The position numbers and the translations under genes were made by a program. Positions 8,516-15,969 of a stretch of 64,000 nucleotides of DNA are shown here, in pieces (within the stretch, counting starts at the first letter, position 1; the number at the start of each line of letters is the position of its first letter). The DNA is taken from NCBI GenBank assembly GCA_024653485.1, contig JANLFY010000003.1, positions 48,686 through 112,685 of the forward strand. Direction: 5' to 3'. Source of the DNA: Bacillota bacterium. GTDB lineage: Bacteria > Bacillota > SHA-98 > UBA4971. Under the pieces are notes generated by a model. The model worked only from the letters and a program-made list of their open reading frames with translations. It had not been told where the DNA came from and made no database searches.

Positions 8516-9717
8516 CGTTCACTGCCTCCTCCGAGTTCGAGCACGAACTCCTCGCCTTCCTTGAGCACGGTGATCGACCTTTCCCCCACGGATTCCACGG
8601 TCGCGCCCTCCGCTTCTTCGCCTGGTCGGACGATGATGCTTCCGCGGGGAGTCCTCACTATCGCGTACGCGACCGAGCCGCCGGCGGAGATGATGCCCGT
8701 TAGGACCATACGCGGAGGCTCCACGCGCGGCTTCTGCGGGACAAGGGTGCCCTGGTCTCCGACCTCAGGCCCGCCTTCCCTCGCCTTCCCGCTCGGCAAA
8801 GCCAGCTCGACGCGCGGGGTCTGCGCGCCTGGGGGGGCCGCGCCTCCTTCGAGACTCGAAACGGGCGAGGGAGCCGCGCGGAGATCCACGGACGGCGCGG
8901 AGGGTGACGTCTCGGCATCCGCACCGTCTGTACCCTGGTCGGGCTTCACGCGGCCATCCTCGCTTCCCCCACTAGGCGTCTGCCCGCCCACGCCCTGACG
9001 CGTGTCCGCCGCCTGATGGATTCGGACGGCAGGCGCTTCCTCGCCTGTGGCGGCGAGCCCGCTCAAAGGAGGCGCACCGTGGGACGCGGGCGCGTCCACG
9101 ACTGCCTGGTCCGGCGCCTTGATCGCCGCGTCGGGCCCTGATGTTGCCGGGGAGCGGGGAAGGCCCAAGGACGCGTCCTCCTGCCGCCGGATCTGCGCCC
9201 CACCGTCCGGTGACTCCTCGGGCTTGGCCGAACCCTGCGAGGCGACATCGGTCGAAGCGTCCGCTCCGGATCGGTCGACCACTCCCGAATCGGTTTCCGC
9301 CTGCAAATCCCAAGACGCAAGGGGGGGCCCGGTGACCCGCAAGCGCCCAGCGATAGCGATGTCCACGGCGAATGGATCATCCGTGCTCCTCGCGCGGAAG
9401 GCAATGTCCCCCTCCTCCTTGCCACTCTGCTCGAGAGCAGGGAGAGGTCTCTGTAGGTCACGCCACTTCTGTGGAATGACGGAACGGTCGGACGCCGCAG
9501 GGGGCAGCGTAGCCGCGCCATCCTCCGCCGGACGCACAACCACCGGGCACACAACGCCTTTCAAGATCGCAATGGCCGTCAGGCCCGCCGCCACTGCCAC
9601 ACCTGCCACAATGGCCGTCGCACGGCGAATTCTCGCTTTCCTGGGCGACGCTTGCGTGTCCTCGCCTAGGTCTCCTCCCATGTTGATGCCCGAGTTGATG
9701 CCCGAGAGGTTTCTCAT
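8512..9717 (-). CDS. PilP/GspC-like type IV pilus assembly protein with long linker
   Basis: Single-pass inner-membrane protein of 401 residues. It has a basic cytosolic N-terminus, one helix at about 33-53, then roughly 250 residues rich in Pro, Ala, Gly, Ser and Asp, and a compact C-terminal domain (about 335-400: RMVLTGIISAGGSVAYAIVR, then ATVESVGERSITVLKEGEEF) that looks like the beta domain of PilP/GspC proteins, which contact the secretin. Position between pilO and the secretin, with 4-bp overlaps on both sides, supports this. Similarity is confined to the C-terminus, so the name is inferred from fold pattern and context. Confidence 0.72.
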   Translation of the reverse strand: MRNLSGINSGINMGGDLGEDTQASPRKARIRRATAIVAGVAVAAGLTAIAILKGVVCPVVVRPAEDGAATLPPAASDRSVIPQKWRDLQRPLPALEQSGKEEGDIAFRARSTDDPFAVDIAIAGRLRVTGPPLASWDLQAETDSGVVDRSGADASTDVASQGSAKPEESPDGGAQIRRQEDASLGLPRSPATSGPDAAIKAPDQAVVDAPASHGAPPLSGLAATGEEAPAVRIHQAADTRQGVGGQTPSGGSEDGRVKPDQGTDGADAETSPSAPSVDLRAAPSPVSSLEGGAAPPGAQTPRVELALPSGKAREGGPEVGDQGTLVPQKPRVEPPRMVLTGIISAGGSVAYAIVRTPRGSIIVRPGEEAEGATVESVGERSITVLKEGEEFVLELGGGSER

Positions 9718-10298
9718 CCGTCGCCTCCACCCTTCGGCACCACGTACAAAACCATGGAAAACGTCGCGTCGATGGCTTGGGTAGACCCCATGTCGCCAGC
9801 CCCTCCCGTGGAGAGCAGGTGAATGCCCTTGACGCTCACCGTTCGCCCGACGGAGAGCGTCCTATCCAGGAAAGCCTGCACTTGTCGATAGGTTCCACGG
9901 ACTTTCACCGTGACGGGGATCTCCGAGTACGGGCTGGATGCGGTGAGCGTTCCAATGGAGAGATCTTGCAAGGCCGCTCCCGACGCTGATGCGGCGCGCT
10001 CCAAATCTCTGACGAAGTACGGAAGACCTGTCTCCCTCGTAATCGTCGAATCGACGTCTTGAAGGGCTTCTCGAGCCCGCTCGTACTCTCTCCGCAGACT
10101 CGCGAGGGTCTCACCCTTTTCGGCGACGGACCCTATCTTGCTCGTCACTATGTCGAGGCGCCGGGCGAGTTCCGCGGCCCGCCCCGACATCGGCGAAAGG
10201 ATCCACTCGTTGACGAGGTAACCCGCGATGAGGAAACCTGCCGCAAGAGCAGCAAGGCGCATCCAGGCGCGACTCCGAGTGCTCGCGGCCCTGCTCAT
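9714..10298 (-). CDS. pilO: PilO-like type IV pilus inner-membrane protein
   Basis: Bitopic protein of 194 residues that pairs with PilN in the alignment complex linking the PilM ring to the secretin. It has a membrane helix at about 14-36 (LAALAAGFLIAGYLVNEWIL), a coiled coil at 40-90, and a ferredoxin-like C-terminal domain containing the family pattern VKVRGTYRQVQAFLDR. The frame is open far upstream, but the ATG at 10298 overlaps the pilN stop by 4 bp and gives the family length. Confidence 0.88.
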   Translation of the reverse strand: MSRAASTRSRAWMRLAALAAGFLIAGYLVNEWILSPMSGRAAELARRLDIVTSKIGSVAEKGETLASLRREYERAREALQDVDSTITRETGLPYFVRDLERAASASGAALQDLSIGTLTASSPYSEIPVTVKVRGTYRQVQAFLDRTLSVGRTVSVKGIHLLSTGGAGDMGSTQAIDATFSMVLYVVPKGGGDG

Positions 10299-10852
10299 GG
10301 AGTCCCGCCTCCAGCGCCCGACAGGGTGGCCATGGCATGGAAGACGAACAATCCAGCTCTTTCGCTGATCCTGGTCACACTGGCGAGTCGGGCATTCTCG
10401 AACATCCTCGTGTCCTCGAGTGACAACATGAACGAGGCCACTGCCTCCAAGGATGTCGCCTCTCCCTCCATTACCGTCTTCCCGTCGCCAGCGAGGGTGA
10501 ACTGCACGAGGCGCACACCGGACGGAAGGGCGTGCGGAAGGGCTCCGAGGATCTCGCGCGCCGGAAGACCGCTTTGGACTTGGCCCCTGGCTGAAGCAAT
10601 CCTCGCCAGCAATTCGTCCTTGCGCTTGCGAGTCTCCTGTATGTCGCGGTCGAGCCAGGAATACCGAGCGTACTCCTCTTCTCGAGCTTGCACGGCACGG
10701 GAGAGGTGAGCGATCTCCTGTGCCTTCATCGCATAGAGAAGCACGACTCCCATCAAGAAGACGCACACCGAGGCCGCCACGGCTATCCGAGGCAGGCTCG
10801 TTCTGGGCGGCTTTGGTATTCCCGCGGGGAGCAGGTCCACGCCGACCTTCAC
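10295..10852 (-). CDS. pilN: PilN-like type IV pilus inner-membrane protein
   Basis: A protein of 185 residues. The short N-terminus (MKVGVDLLPAGIP, the PilM-binding N-L-P type motif, here D-L-L-P) precedes a membrane helix at about 22-43, a coiled coil (45-90) and a periplasmic fold with FTLAGDGKTVMEGEATSLEAVASFM, characteristic of PilN. The 4-bp overlaps with pilM and pilO point to translational coupling of the M-N-O subcomplex. Confidence 0.88.
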   Translation of the reverse strand: MKVGVDLLPAGIPKPPRTSLPRIAVAASVCVFLMGVVLLYAMKAQEIAHLSRAVQAREEEYARYSWLDRDIQETRKRKDELLARIASARGQVQSGLPAREILGALPHALPSGVRLVQFTLAGDGKTVMEGEATSLEAVASFMLSLEDTRMFENARLASVTRISERAGLFVFHAMATLSGAGGGTP

Positions 10853-11976
10853 GACTCCTCCACCCCCCGCAGCGCAAGCCCGATCGCGACGGATAGGGAT
10901 GGCCCGTGCTCGGCAAGCACGTCGGAGAGGCGCGGCGCCCTCGCAGGCGACGGGTTCCTCAGAGGGTCACCACTGATAATGCGCACAGAAACGGACTTTT
11001 CGAGGAACTCACCCAGCCCCGCCAGCTTCGAGCCGCCTCCGGTGAGGATGACCGAGGTGATGCGCGCGTCCTCGCCCAGCCTAGTCCTGGCTTGGGCTTC
11101 GCAGTAGTCAATCGACCTTCTGATCTCCAGCGCGAGTCTGGCCGCCACGCGTGCAAGCGCCCGTCCGACCACGTCGCTCTCTGCATCGCCCTGTACACCG
11201 TCTCCAGGCGCAGGAGAAACGCCGACCCCTGGGGGACCGGGCGACTTGGACACGCGGTGCTCGCGCTTGGCGCTTTCCGCCCAACTGGAGCTGCGCCCCG
11301 TGGCTTCCGCGACCGCAGCTGTGAAGTCGTTTCCGCCTATTCCCACGATGCGCGTAAACCTCAACACGCCGTGCTCAGTGTAGGCGAGGTCGGTGGTCCC
11401 CCCTCCTATGTCCGCGTAAAAGCCCGAGCCCCCGCTGCTTGCCCCGCGGAAGATGCGGTCGAGCGTAACCGGCTGGATGTCCAGGGCGAGCGGGTACAAC
11501 CCCGCAAGCTGTAGAGTCCGGACGTGGCTCTCTACCAGCTTCTTTGGTGCGGCCACGATCATGACTTCGAGCTTGTCCGGGAAATGCGGGACCGGGCCGA
11601 CGACCTGGTAGTCGATGCTCGCGTCCTTCGCAGCGTAAGGTATGTACGCTCCGGCCTCCCACTTCACCGCCTGAGCGAGCTCCTCCTTGGGCATGCGCGG
11701 AAAGGTCACGTGCCTCACCACGACGTCGTCCCCGGCGATAGCGGCGTATACTTCGGTGGCCCTTATCCCCGCCGCTCTCATGGCTTCCTTCACCGCGAAG
11801 GCGACGTTTGGTGGGTCGAGGACGCTCCCGTCAGCGACCGCTCCTTCCGGAGTAGGATGGATTCCCGCGCGCACGATCTCGGTCGCGCGCTTTGTTTTCG
11901 AGATCTCGACCACCTTTATGAGGGTCGTTCCTATGTCGAGTCCCACGGCGCGCTTCGCGCCGCAGAATCGGAGCAT
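10849..11976 (-). CDS. pilM: PilM, actin-like type IV pilus assembly ATPase
   Basis: Cytosolic actin-fold protein that forms a ring around the pilus base and binds the N-terminus of PilN. Visible motifs are phosphate-1 VGLDIGTTLIKVVEI, phosphate-2 YADIGGGTTDLAY, and adenosine SVILTGGGSKLAGLGEFLE. A Pro/Gly-rich insert of about 30 residues (SPGPPGVGVSPAPGDG) interrupts the region after the second motif. The start is given at the ATG at 11976 (375 residues); a GTG at 12030 directly abutting the pilD stop is an alternative. It overlaps pilN by 4 bp. Confidence 0.92.
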   Translation of the reverse strand: MLRFCGAKRAVGLDIGTTLIKVVEISKTKRATEIVRAGIHPTPEGAVADGSVLDPPNVAFAVKEAMRAAGIRATEVYAAIAGDDVVVRHVTFPRMPKEELAQAVKWEAGAYIPYAAKDASIDYQVVGPVPHFPDKLEVMIVAAPKKLVESHVRTLQLAGLYPLALDIQPVTLDRIFRGASSGGSGFYADIGGGTTDLAYTEHGVLRFTRIVGIGGNDFTAAVAEATGRSSSWAESAKREHRVSKSPGPPGVGVSPAPGDGVQGDAESDVVGRALARVAARLALEIRRSIDYCEAQARTRLGEDARITSVILTGGGSKLAGLGEFLEKSVSVRIISGDPLRNPSPARAPRLSDVLAEHGPSLSVAIGLALRGVEES

Positions 11977-12030
11977 CGGGCTCAGACGACCGCCTCCCTT
12001 CCGAGCATCCGGGTCACGAGCGTGGTCCAC

Positions 12031-12777
12031 CTAGCCGATCCAGGTGAGCCACGGGAAGAGAACGCGGACCACCCATGTCTCCGAGACGGACACTATTATC
12101 GCTCCTGCGGCGATGAAAGGCGCGAATGGGATCGCGTCTCTCCTTTTCTTGAGACCGGCAAGGATGAGCCACACGCCAGTCAGAGCTCCTAGGACGCATG
12201 CTGTCATGAAAGACGCCAGACCTCCCCACGGTCCGAGAAAGCTTCCTACCAACGCCATCATCTTGACGTCGCCGCCTCCCATGCCTCCGCGGCTCAAGAC
12301 GGCGATAAGCAGGACTAGTCCGCCGCAGAGGAGGAGTCCCGCGATGCGAGCGGCAACCTGTGGAAAGCCGCCTGTCGCCCCGACAGCGACTCCCACGGCC
12401 GTCCAGGGAAGCGTGAGTCTATCGGGGATCACGCCGTGATTGAGATCGATGACCGCGGCCACTACGACCAAGCTGGCCAAGGCGAGCCTGCTCAACGTCT
12501 CGGCCCCCACCCCGCGCGTCTCGACCATTAGAAGGAAGACGAGCCCCATTCCGACCTCGAGAACGGGGTACAAAAGAGATATCCTCCCCCGGCAATGACG
12601 GCACCTGCCCCGAAGGAGCAAATAGCTAAACACGGGAACCAGGTCGAGCGGCCCCAGCGCCGCCCCACATCTGGGGCACTGCGACCTCGGCCCCACGATC
12701 TGGCCGTCGCGCGGAATTCGGTGGATGCACACGCTAAGGAAACTCCCTATGACCGCTCCCGAAACGAACGCCAGCAA
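12031..12777 (-). CDS. pilD: Prepilin peptidase (leader peptidase/N-methyltransferase)
   Basis: Membrane aspartyl protease that cleaves and N-methylates type IV prepilins. The 248-residue protein has the bifunctional form: an N-terminal helix (VSGAVIGSFLSVCIHRIP), a zinc-type CPRC...CRHC domain linked to methyl transfer, and the two catalytic aspartates in VIDLNHGVIPD and GGGDVKM, with about seven membrane segments. The start is a TTG at 12777, the first usable codon after an in-frame stop, with GAGGTGA somewhat far upstream. It is preceded by a 363-bp gap after the pilin gene. Confidence 0.94.
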   Translation of the reverse strand: MLAFVSGAVIGSFLSVCIHRIPRDGQIVGPRSQCPRCGAALGPLDLVPVFSYLLLRGRCRHCRGRISLLYPVLEVGMGLVFLLMVETRGVGAETLSRLALASLVVVAAVIDLNHGVIPDRLTLPWTAVGVAVGATGGFPQVAARIAGLLLCGGLVLLIAVLSRGGMGGGDVKMMALVGSFLGPWGGLASFMTACVLGALTGVWLILAGLKKRRDAIPFAPFIAAGAIIVSVSETWVVRVLFPWLTWIG

Positions 12778-13140
12778 CTTGAGGATTGTTCGTCACCTCG
12801 CTGCTTTCCAACGCACCTACTGACGCGCCTACGGACGCACCTCGCCCGCCCCGATAGTCCCTGATCGAAGACCCGCCGACCCGGCCAGCCGGGCCCCCGC
12901 GGCCGGCCGGTTTTCCCCCAAATACCCGTCCGGTCGAGACCGATGACGAACTGCCCCGTCATCTCGTCGGCCACGGCGAACGGCGGCATGAATCGAGCGG
13001 CGCGGACCGCGGGAGCCCCTGGACCTCGCACAATCTATCGACCTTCCAGGACTCAAGCATGATCAACGAAGACGCTCCCCGCGTTCTGGCCATATGTCGG
13101 CAGATCGACGCCGGGGAGACGGCGCAAGCCGGAAGCCAGC
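12778..13140. other. 363-bp gap inside the pil operon, no convincing gene
   Basis: Between the pilin stop and pilD. Several short minus-strand frames are open here. One from an ATG at 13093 reads MARTRGASSLIMLESW and ends at 12959; another frame contains EMTGQFVIGLDRTGIW. Neither has a good ribosome-binding site or a family I recognise. A GC-only stretch at about 12880-12915 (mixed GGCC and CCGG repeats) can fold strongly. It could be a decayed minor-pilin gene or an mRNA-processing region that sets pilin level against the assembly genes. Confidence 0.4.
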
Positions 13141-13536
13141 TCAATCCGCGACGTCCACAGTGATATTGCACGAGTTGCACTTCACACCGGTGACCTTGCC
13201 ACCGGTAGCCGTCACCAGCGTGTACTGGCCGGCCCCTCCCACGGGACACGCGGGCACGCTGCCGCCCTCAACATAGTCGGACAAGTTGTCGATTTCGGTT
13301 GGCTCGCCGCCCGTATCCACACGGTACAGTAGCACCAGCTGCGCTAGCATCTTCAGGTTCGCCGCGCAAGCCTTCTTCTTAGCGGCTTCGGTGACTTTCG
13401 AGTAACTCGGCACCGCGATCGCCGCGAGGATTCCTATGATGGCGATAACTATGAGCATCTCCACCAACGTGAAGCCGCGCCTATCGCAGAGCACCCTGCG
13501 GACGGCGCGCCTTACGCACACGCCCAGCCTCGTCAC
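13141..13536 (-). CDS. Type IV prepilin (major pilin candidate)
   Basis: A 131-residue prepilin. It has a basic 21-residue leader ending CDRRG, cleavage before Phe, then the hallmark FTLVEMLIVIAIIGILAAIA with Glu5 of the mature protein. The C-terminal domain is small, with a conserved Tyr (AVPSYSKV) and four cysteines in the mature protein (one near ACAANLK, CPVGG, and CNSC) that could form disulphides. It is the only pilin gene in the operon, so it is probably the main subunit or the core of a competence-type pseudopilus. It lies between pilC and pilD. Confidence 0.93.
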   Translation of the reverse strand: MTRLGVCVRRAVRRVLCDRRGFTLVEMLIVIAIIGILAAIAVPSYSKVTEAAKKKACAANLKMLAQLVLLYRVDTGGEPTEIDNLSDYVEGGSVPACPVGGAGQYTLVTATGGKVTGVKCNSCNITVDVAD

Positions 13537-13668
13537 TGTAAACGACCTCCTTTACATAGTTCGGACTTGATATCATCTCGATAGCTCCCACCACTAAGCC
13601 GGCGCTCTTCCGCGTACCACCTCCCCTCCCGGACGGCGGGCCGGCGCCAACACACGACGCAAGGCCGG

Positions 13669-14892
13669 CTATACAGCCTCCACCATTCTGAACATCGGGA
13701 GTATCACTGAAGCCGCCACGAGGGCGACGCACACGCCCAAGAACACGATGACCGCCGGCTCGATCAAACTCGTGAGCGACTTGATGCCTCGGTCGACCTC
13801 CTGCTCATAGAAGCCTGCGAGCCTTGTGAGCAAGGTGTCGAGAGCACCCCCTTCCTCACCGATGGTCATCATCTGCGTGACGACAGGCGGGAATATCTCG
13901 GCTTGCGCCAGCGGAAGAGCCACGCCCGCGCCCTCCCTCACGCCCGCGCGGGCCTGCCGCAGGCCCATCGCTATTCGGCTGTTTCCAACGACCTTCTCAA
14001 CGATCTCGAGGCTCTGAAGGATCGGCACGCCCGCAGCGAGAAGACTCGCGAAGGTCTGTGCGAAGCGAACCACGATGACTTTCTCCGTGAACCTCCCGAT
14101 CACTGGGAGTCGCAACACCGTCGAGTCCCACCAATAGCGGCCTCTATCCGTCCTGAGCCAATACGCTGCTCCAGCAGCCATGACCGCCGGCACCCCGAGC
14201 ACCGCGTACCACCTCGCCTGGGCGAATCTGCCGATCCCGAATACGACGCGGGTGACGCCCGGCAGCGGCACGCCGGCTTGGGCGAGCATGTCCACGAACC
14301 TCGGGATGACGAAGGTGATGAGGACCGCTACCACCAGAACGGCAAAGGCCGTGACCACCGCCGGGTAGGTGAGCGCCCCCTTGACCTTCTGACGGAGGTC
14401 GTGGTCCTTCTCAAAGTAATCCGCGAGTCTCGCAAGCACCTCGTCGAGCCGCCCGGTCACCTCCCCCGCCTCCACCATGTGGATGAAGAGCGGTGGGAAG
14501 GCTCCGGTCTCCCGTAACGCCCCCGCAAGTGGGTTTCCGGAGTCTACGCGGGCTTTTGCCACCTCCAGGACGCGTCTTTCCGACCTCGTCTCGGCCTGGC
14601 TCGCGAGGGTACGCAGGGCCGCCGAGAGCCCAACTCCCGCCTGCATCATCACGGAAAGGTGCCGCGAAAGCCTCGCAAGGCTCTGCACCCTCAACGTCCT
14701 CGCTCCGGTTGGAGGCGCCGCGGACTGCCCGCCGCGGCCGACCTCGTTCCTGTCCGCGCCGACGAAGCCGGTTACGACGAGCCCCTGAGCGCGCAGTAGC
14801 TCCACAGCGGCCGCCTCGTTGGCTGCCGTGATGGTCCCCTGGGTGAGGCGTCCTTCTGCATCGCGCGCACGGTACGTGAACTCCCGCTCCAC
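13669..14892 (-). CDS. pilC: PilC/GspF-type platform protein
   Basis: Inner-membrane platform that couples the PilB/PilT motors to the pilin. The protein has 407 residues. The N-terminal FTYRARDAEGRLTQGTI motif is typical; two GspF domains follow (about 70-190 and 270-400), each with GxxLxxAL-type helices, and three to four membrane helices (around 168-190, 220-245 and 375-400). It is preceded by pilT by 15 bp and followed by the pilin gene after 132 bp. Confidence 0.94.
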   Translation of the reverse strand: MEREFTYRARDAEGRLTQGTITAANEAAAVELLRAQGLVVTGFVGADRNEVGRGGQSAAPPTGARTLRVQSLARLSRHLSVMMQAGVGLSAALRTLASQAETRSERRVLEVAKARVDSGNPLAGALRETGAFPPLFIHMVEAGEVTGRLDEVLARLADYFEKDHDLRQKVKGALTYPAVVTAFAVLVVAVLITFVIPRFVDMLAQAGVPLPGVTRVVFGIGRFAQARWYAVLGVPAVMAAGAAYWLRTDRGRYWWDSTVLRLPVIGRFTEKVIVVRFAQTFASLLAAGVPILQSLEIVEKVVGNSRIAMGLRQARAGVREGAGVALPLAQAEIFPPVVTQMMTIGEEGGALDTLLTRLAGFYEQEVDRGIKSLTSLIEPAVIVFLGVCVALVAASVILPMFRMVEAV

Positions 14893-14907
14893 TTTGCGCC
14901 CCCCGCT

Positions 14908-15969
14908 CTACGCTCCCCTGATGAGCCTCTTGAGCTCGTCCTGGTCGACGGCGATGGTAAGGGCGTCCTCCAGGCTCACGACGCCTTGTTCCACCCACTG
15001 CCGCAGTGACTGGTCCATGGTCTGCATTCCGAACCTCGCCCCGGTCTGGATGACCGAACGGAGCTGATGGGTCTTGCCTTCCCGGATGAGGTTCCGCACT
15101 GCCGGGGTACCCACCATCACCTCGACCGCGGGCACCCTGCCAGGCTTGTCCTTCCGCGGAACGAGTTGCTGGGCGACCACGGCAACGAGCGTCGCCGCCA
15201 GCTGGATCCTGACCTGCTGCTGTTGGTACGGCGGGTATACGTCTATGATCCGGTCGATGGTCTGCACCGCGTCCCCCGTGTGGAGCGTGGCAAGCACCAG
15301 ATGACCCGTCTCCGCCGCCGTGATGGCTGTGCTCATTGTCTCGAGGTCGCGCATCTCGCCCACGAGGATCACGTCGGGATCCTCTCGAAGCGCGGCTCTG
15401 AGCGCCAAGGCGAACGACGCGGAATCCTGGCCGATCTCCCGCTGATTCACCATGGCCCTCTTGTGCCTGTGCAGGTACTCGATGGGGTCCTCGATCGTCA
15501 TCACGTGGCAGTTCCGCTCGGTGTTTATGAGATCAACCATAGCTGCGAGGGTCGTGGACTTGCCGCTCCCGGTCGGGCCAGTCACGACCACGAAGCCCCG
15601 GGTCTTTCGGGCGAGCGTCTCGACCACGTGGGGCAGCCCGAGTTCACTTGCCGTGGGCACCTCGTGCGGGATGATCCGTATCGCCGCGCCGCACGTCCCC
15701 CTCTGGCGGTACGTGTTCACCCTGAAACGTCCCACCCCGGGCAGGCCGTACGAGAAGTCCACCTGTCCCTGTTCGGCGAAAGTCCGCTTGTGCTCCTCGC
15801 TCATGAGCGCGAGAACGAGCGCCTCCGCGTCCTGAGGCGCGAGCGGCTGGTGACCCTCCAGAGGCCTCAGGCCCCCGACCACCCTGAGCACGGGAGGAAG
15901 GCCTGTGGTGATGTGAAGGTCTGACGCGCCGCTTTGAACAGCCAGTCTCAGCAACTCCTCTATGGACAC
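14908..15969 (-). CDS. pilT: PilT, pilus retraction ATPase
   Basis: Hexameric cytosolic ATPase that powers pilus disassembly and twitching. Seen in the 353-residue product: an N-terminal PAS-like domain (SIEELLRLAVQSGASDLHI), Walker A GPTGSGKSTTLAAM, an Asp box (TIEDPIEYLH), Walker B DVILVGEMRD and a His box (GHLVLATLHTGDAVQTIDR). The start is the GTG at 15969, supported by GGAGGGTG seven bases upstream, overlapping the pilB stop by 10 bp. The frame is open further upstream inside pilB in another register, which is not coding for PilT. Presence of PilT implies a retractable pilus. Confidence 0.94.
   Translation of the reverse strand: MSIEELLRLAVQSGASDLHITTGLPPVLRVVGGLRPLEGHQPLAPQDAEALVLALMSEEHKRTFAEQGQVDFSYGLPGVGRFRVNTYRQRGTCGAAIRIIPHEVPTASELGLPHVVETLARKTRGFVVVTGPTGSGKSTTLAAMVDLINTERNCHVMTIEDPIEYLHRHKRAMVNQREIGQDSASFALALRAALREDPDVILVGEMRDLETMSTAITAAETGHLVLATLHTGDAVQTIDRIIDVYPPYQQQQVRIQLAATLVAVVAQQLVPRKDKPGRVPAVEVMVGTPAVRNLIREGKTHQLRSVIQTGARFGMQTMDQSLRQWVEQGVVSLEDALTIAVDQDELKRLIRGA

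Noticed and set aside
12959..13249. Minus-strand frame between pilin and pilD that overlaps the pilin 3' end.
   Set aside because: It runs through the pilin gene in another register, and the part beyond the pilin stop has no ribosome-binding site or similarity I can identify. Kept only as a note in the gap entry.
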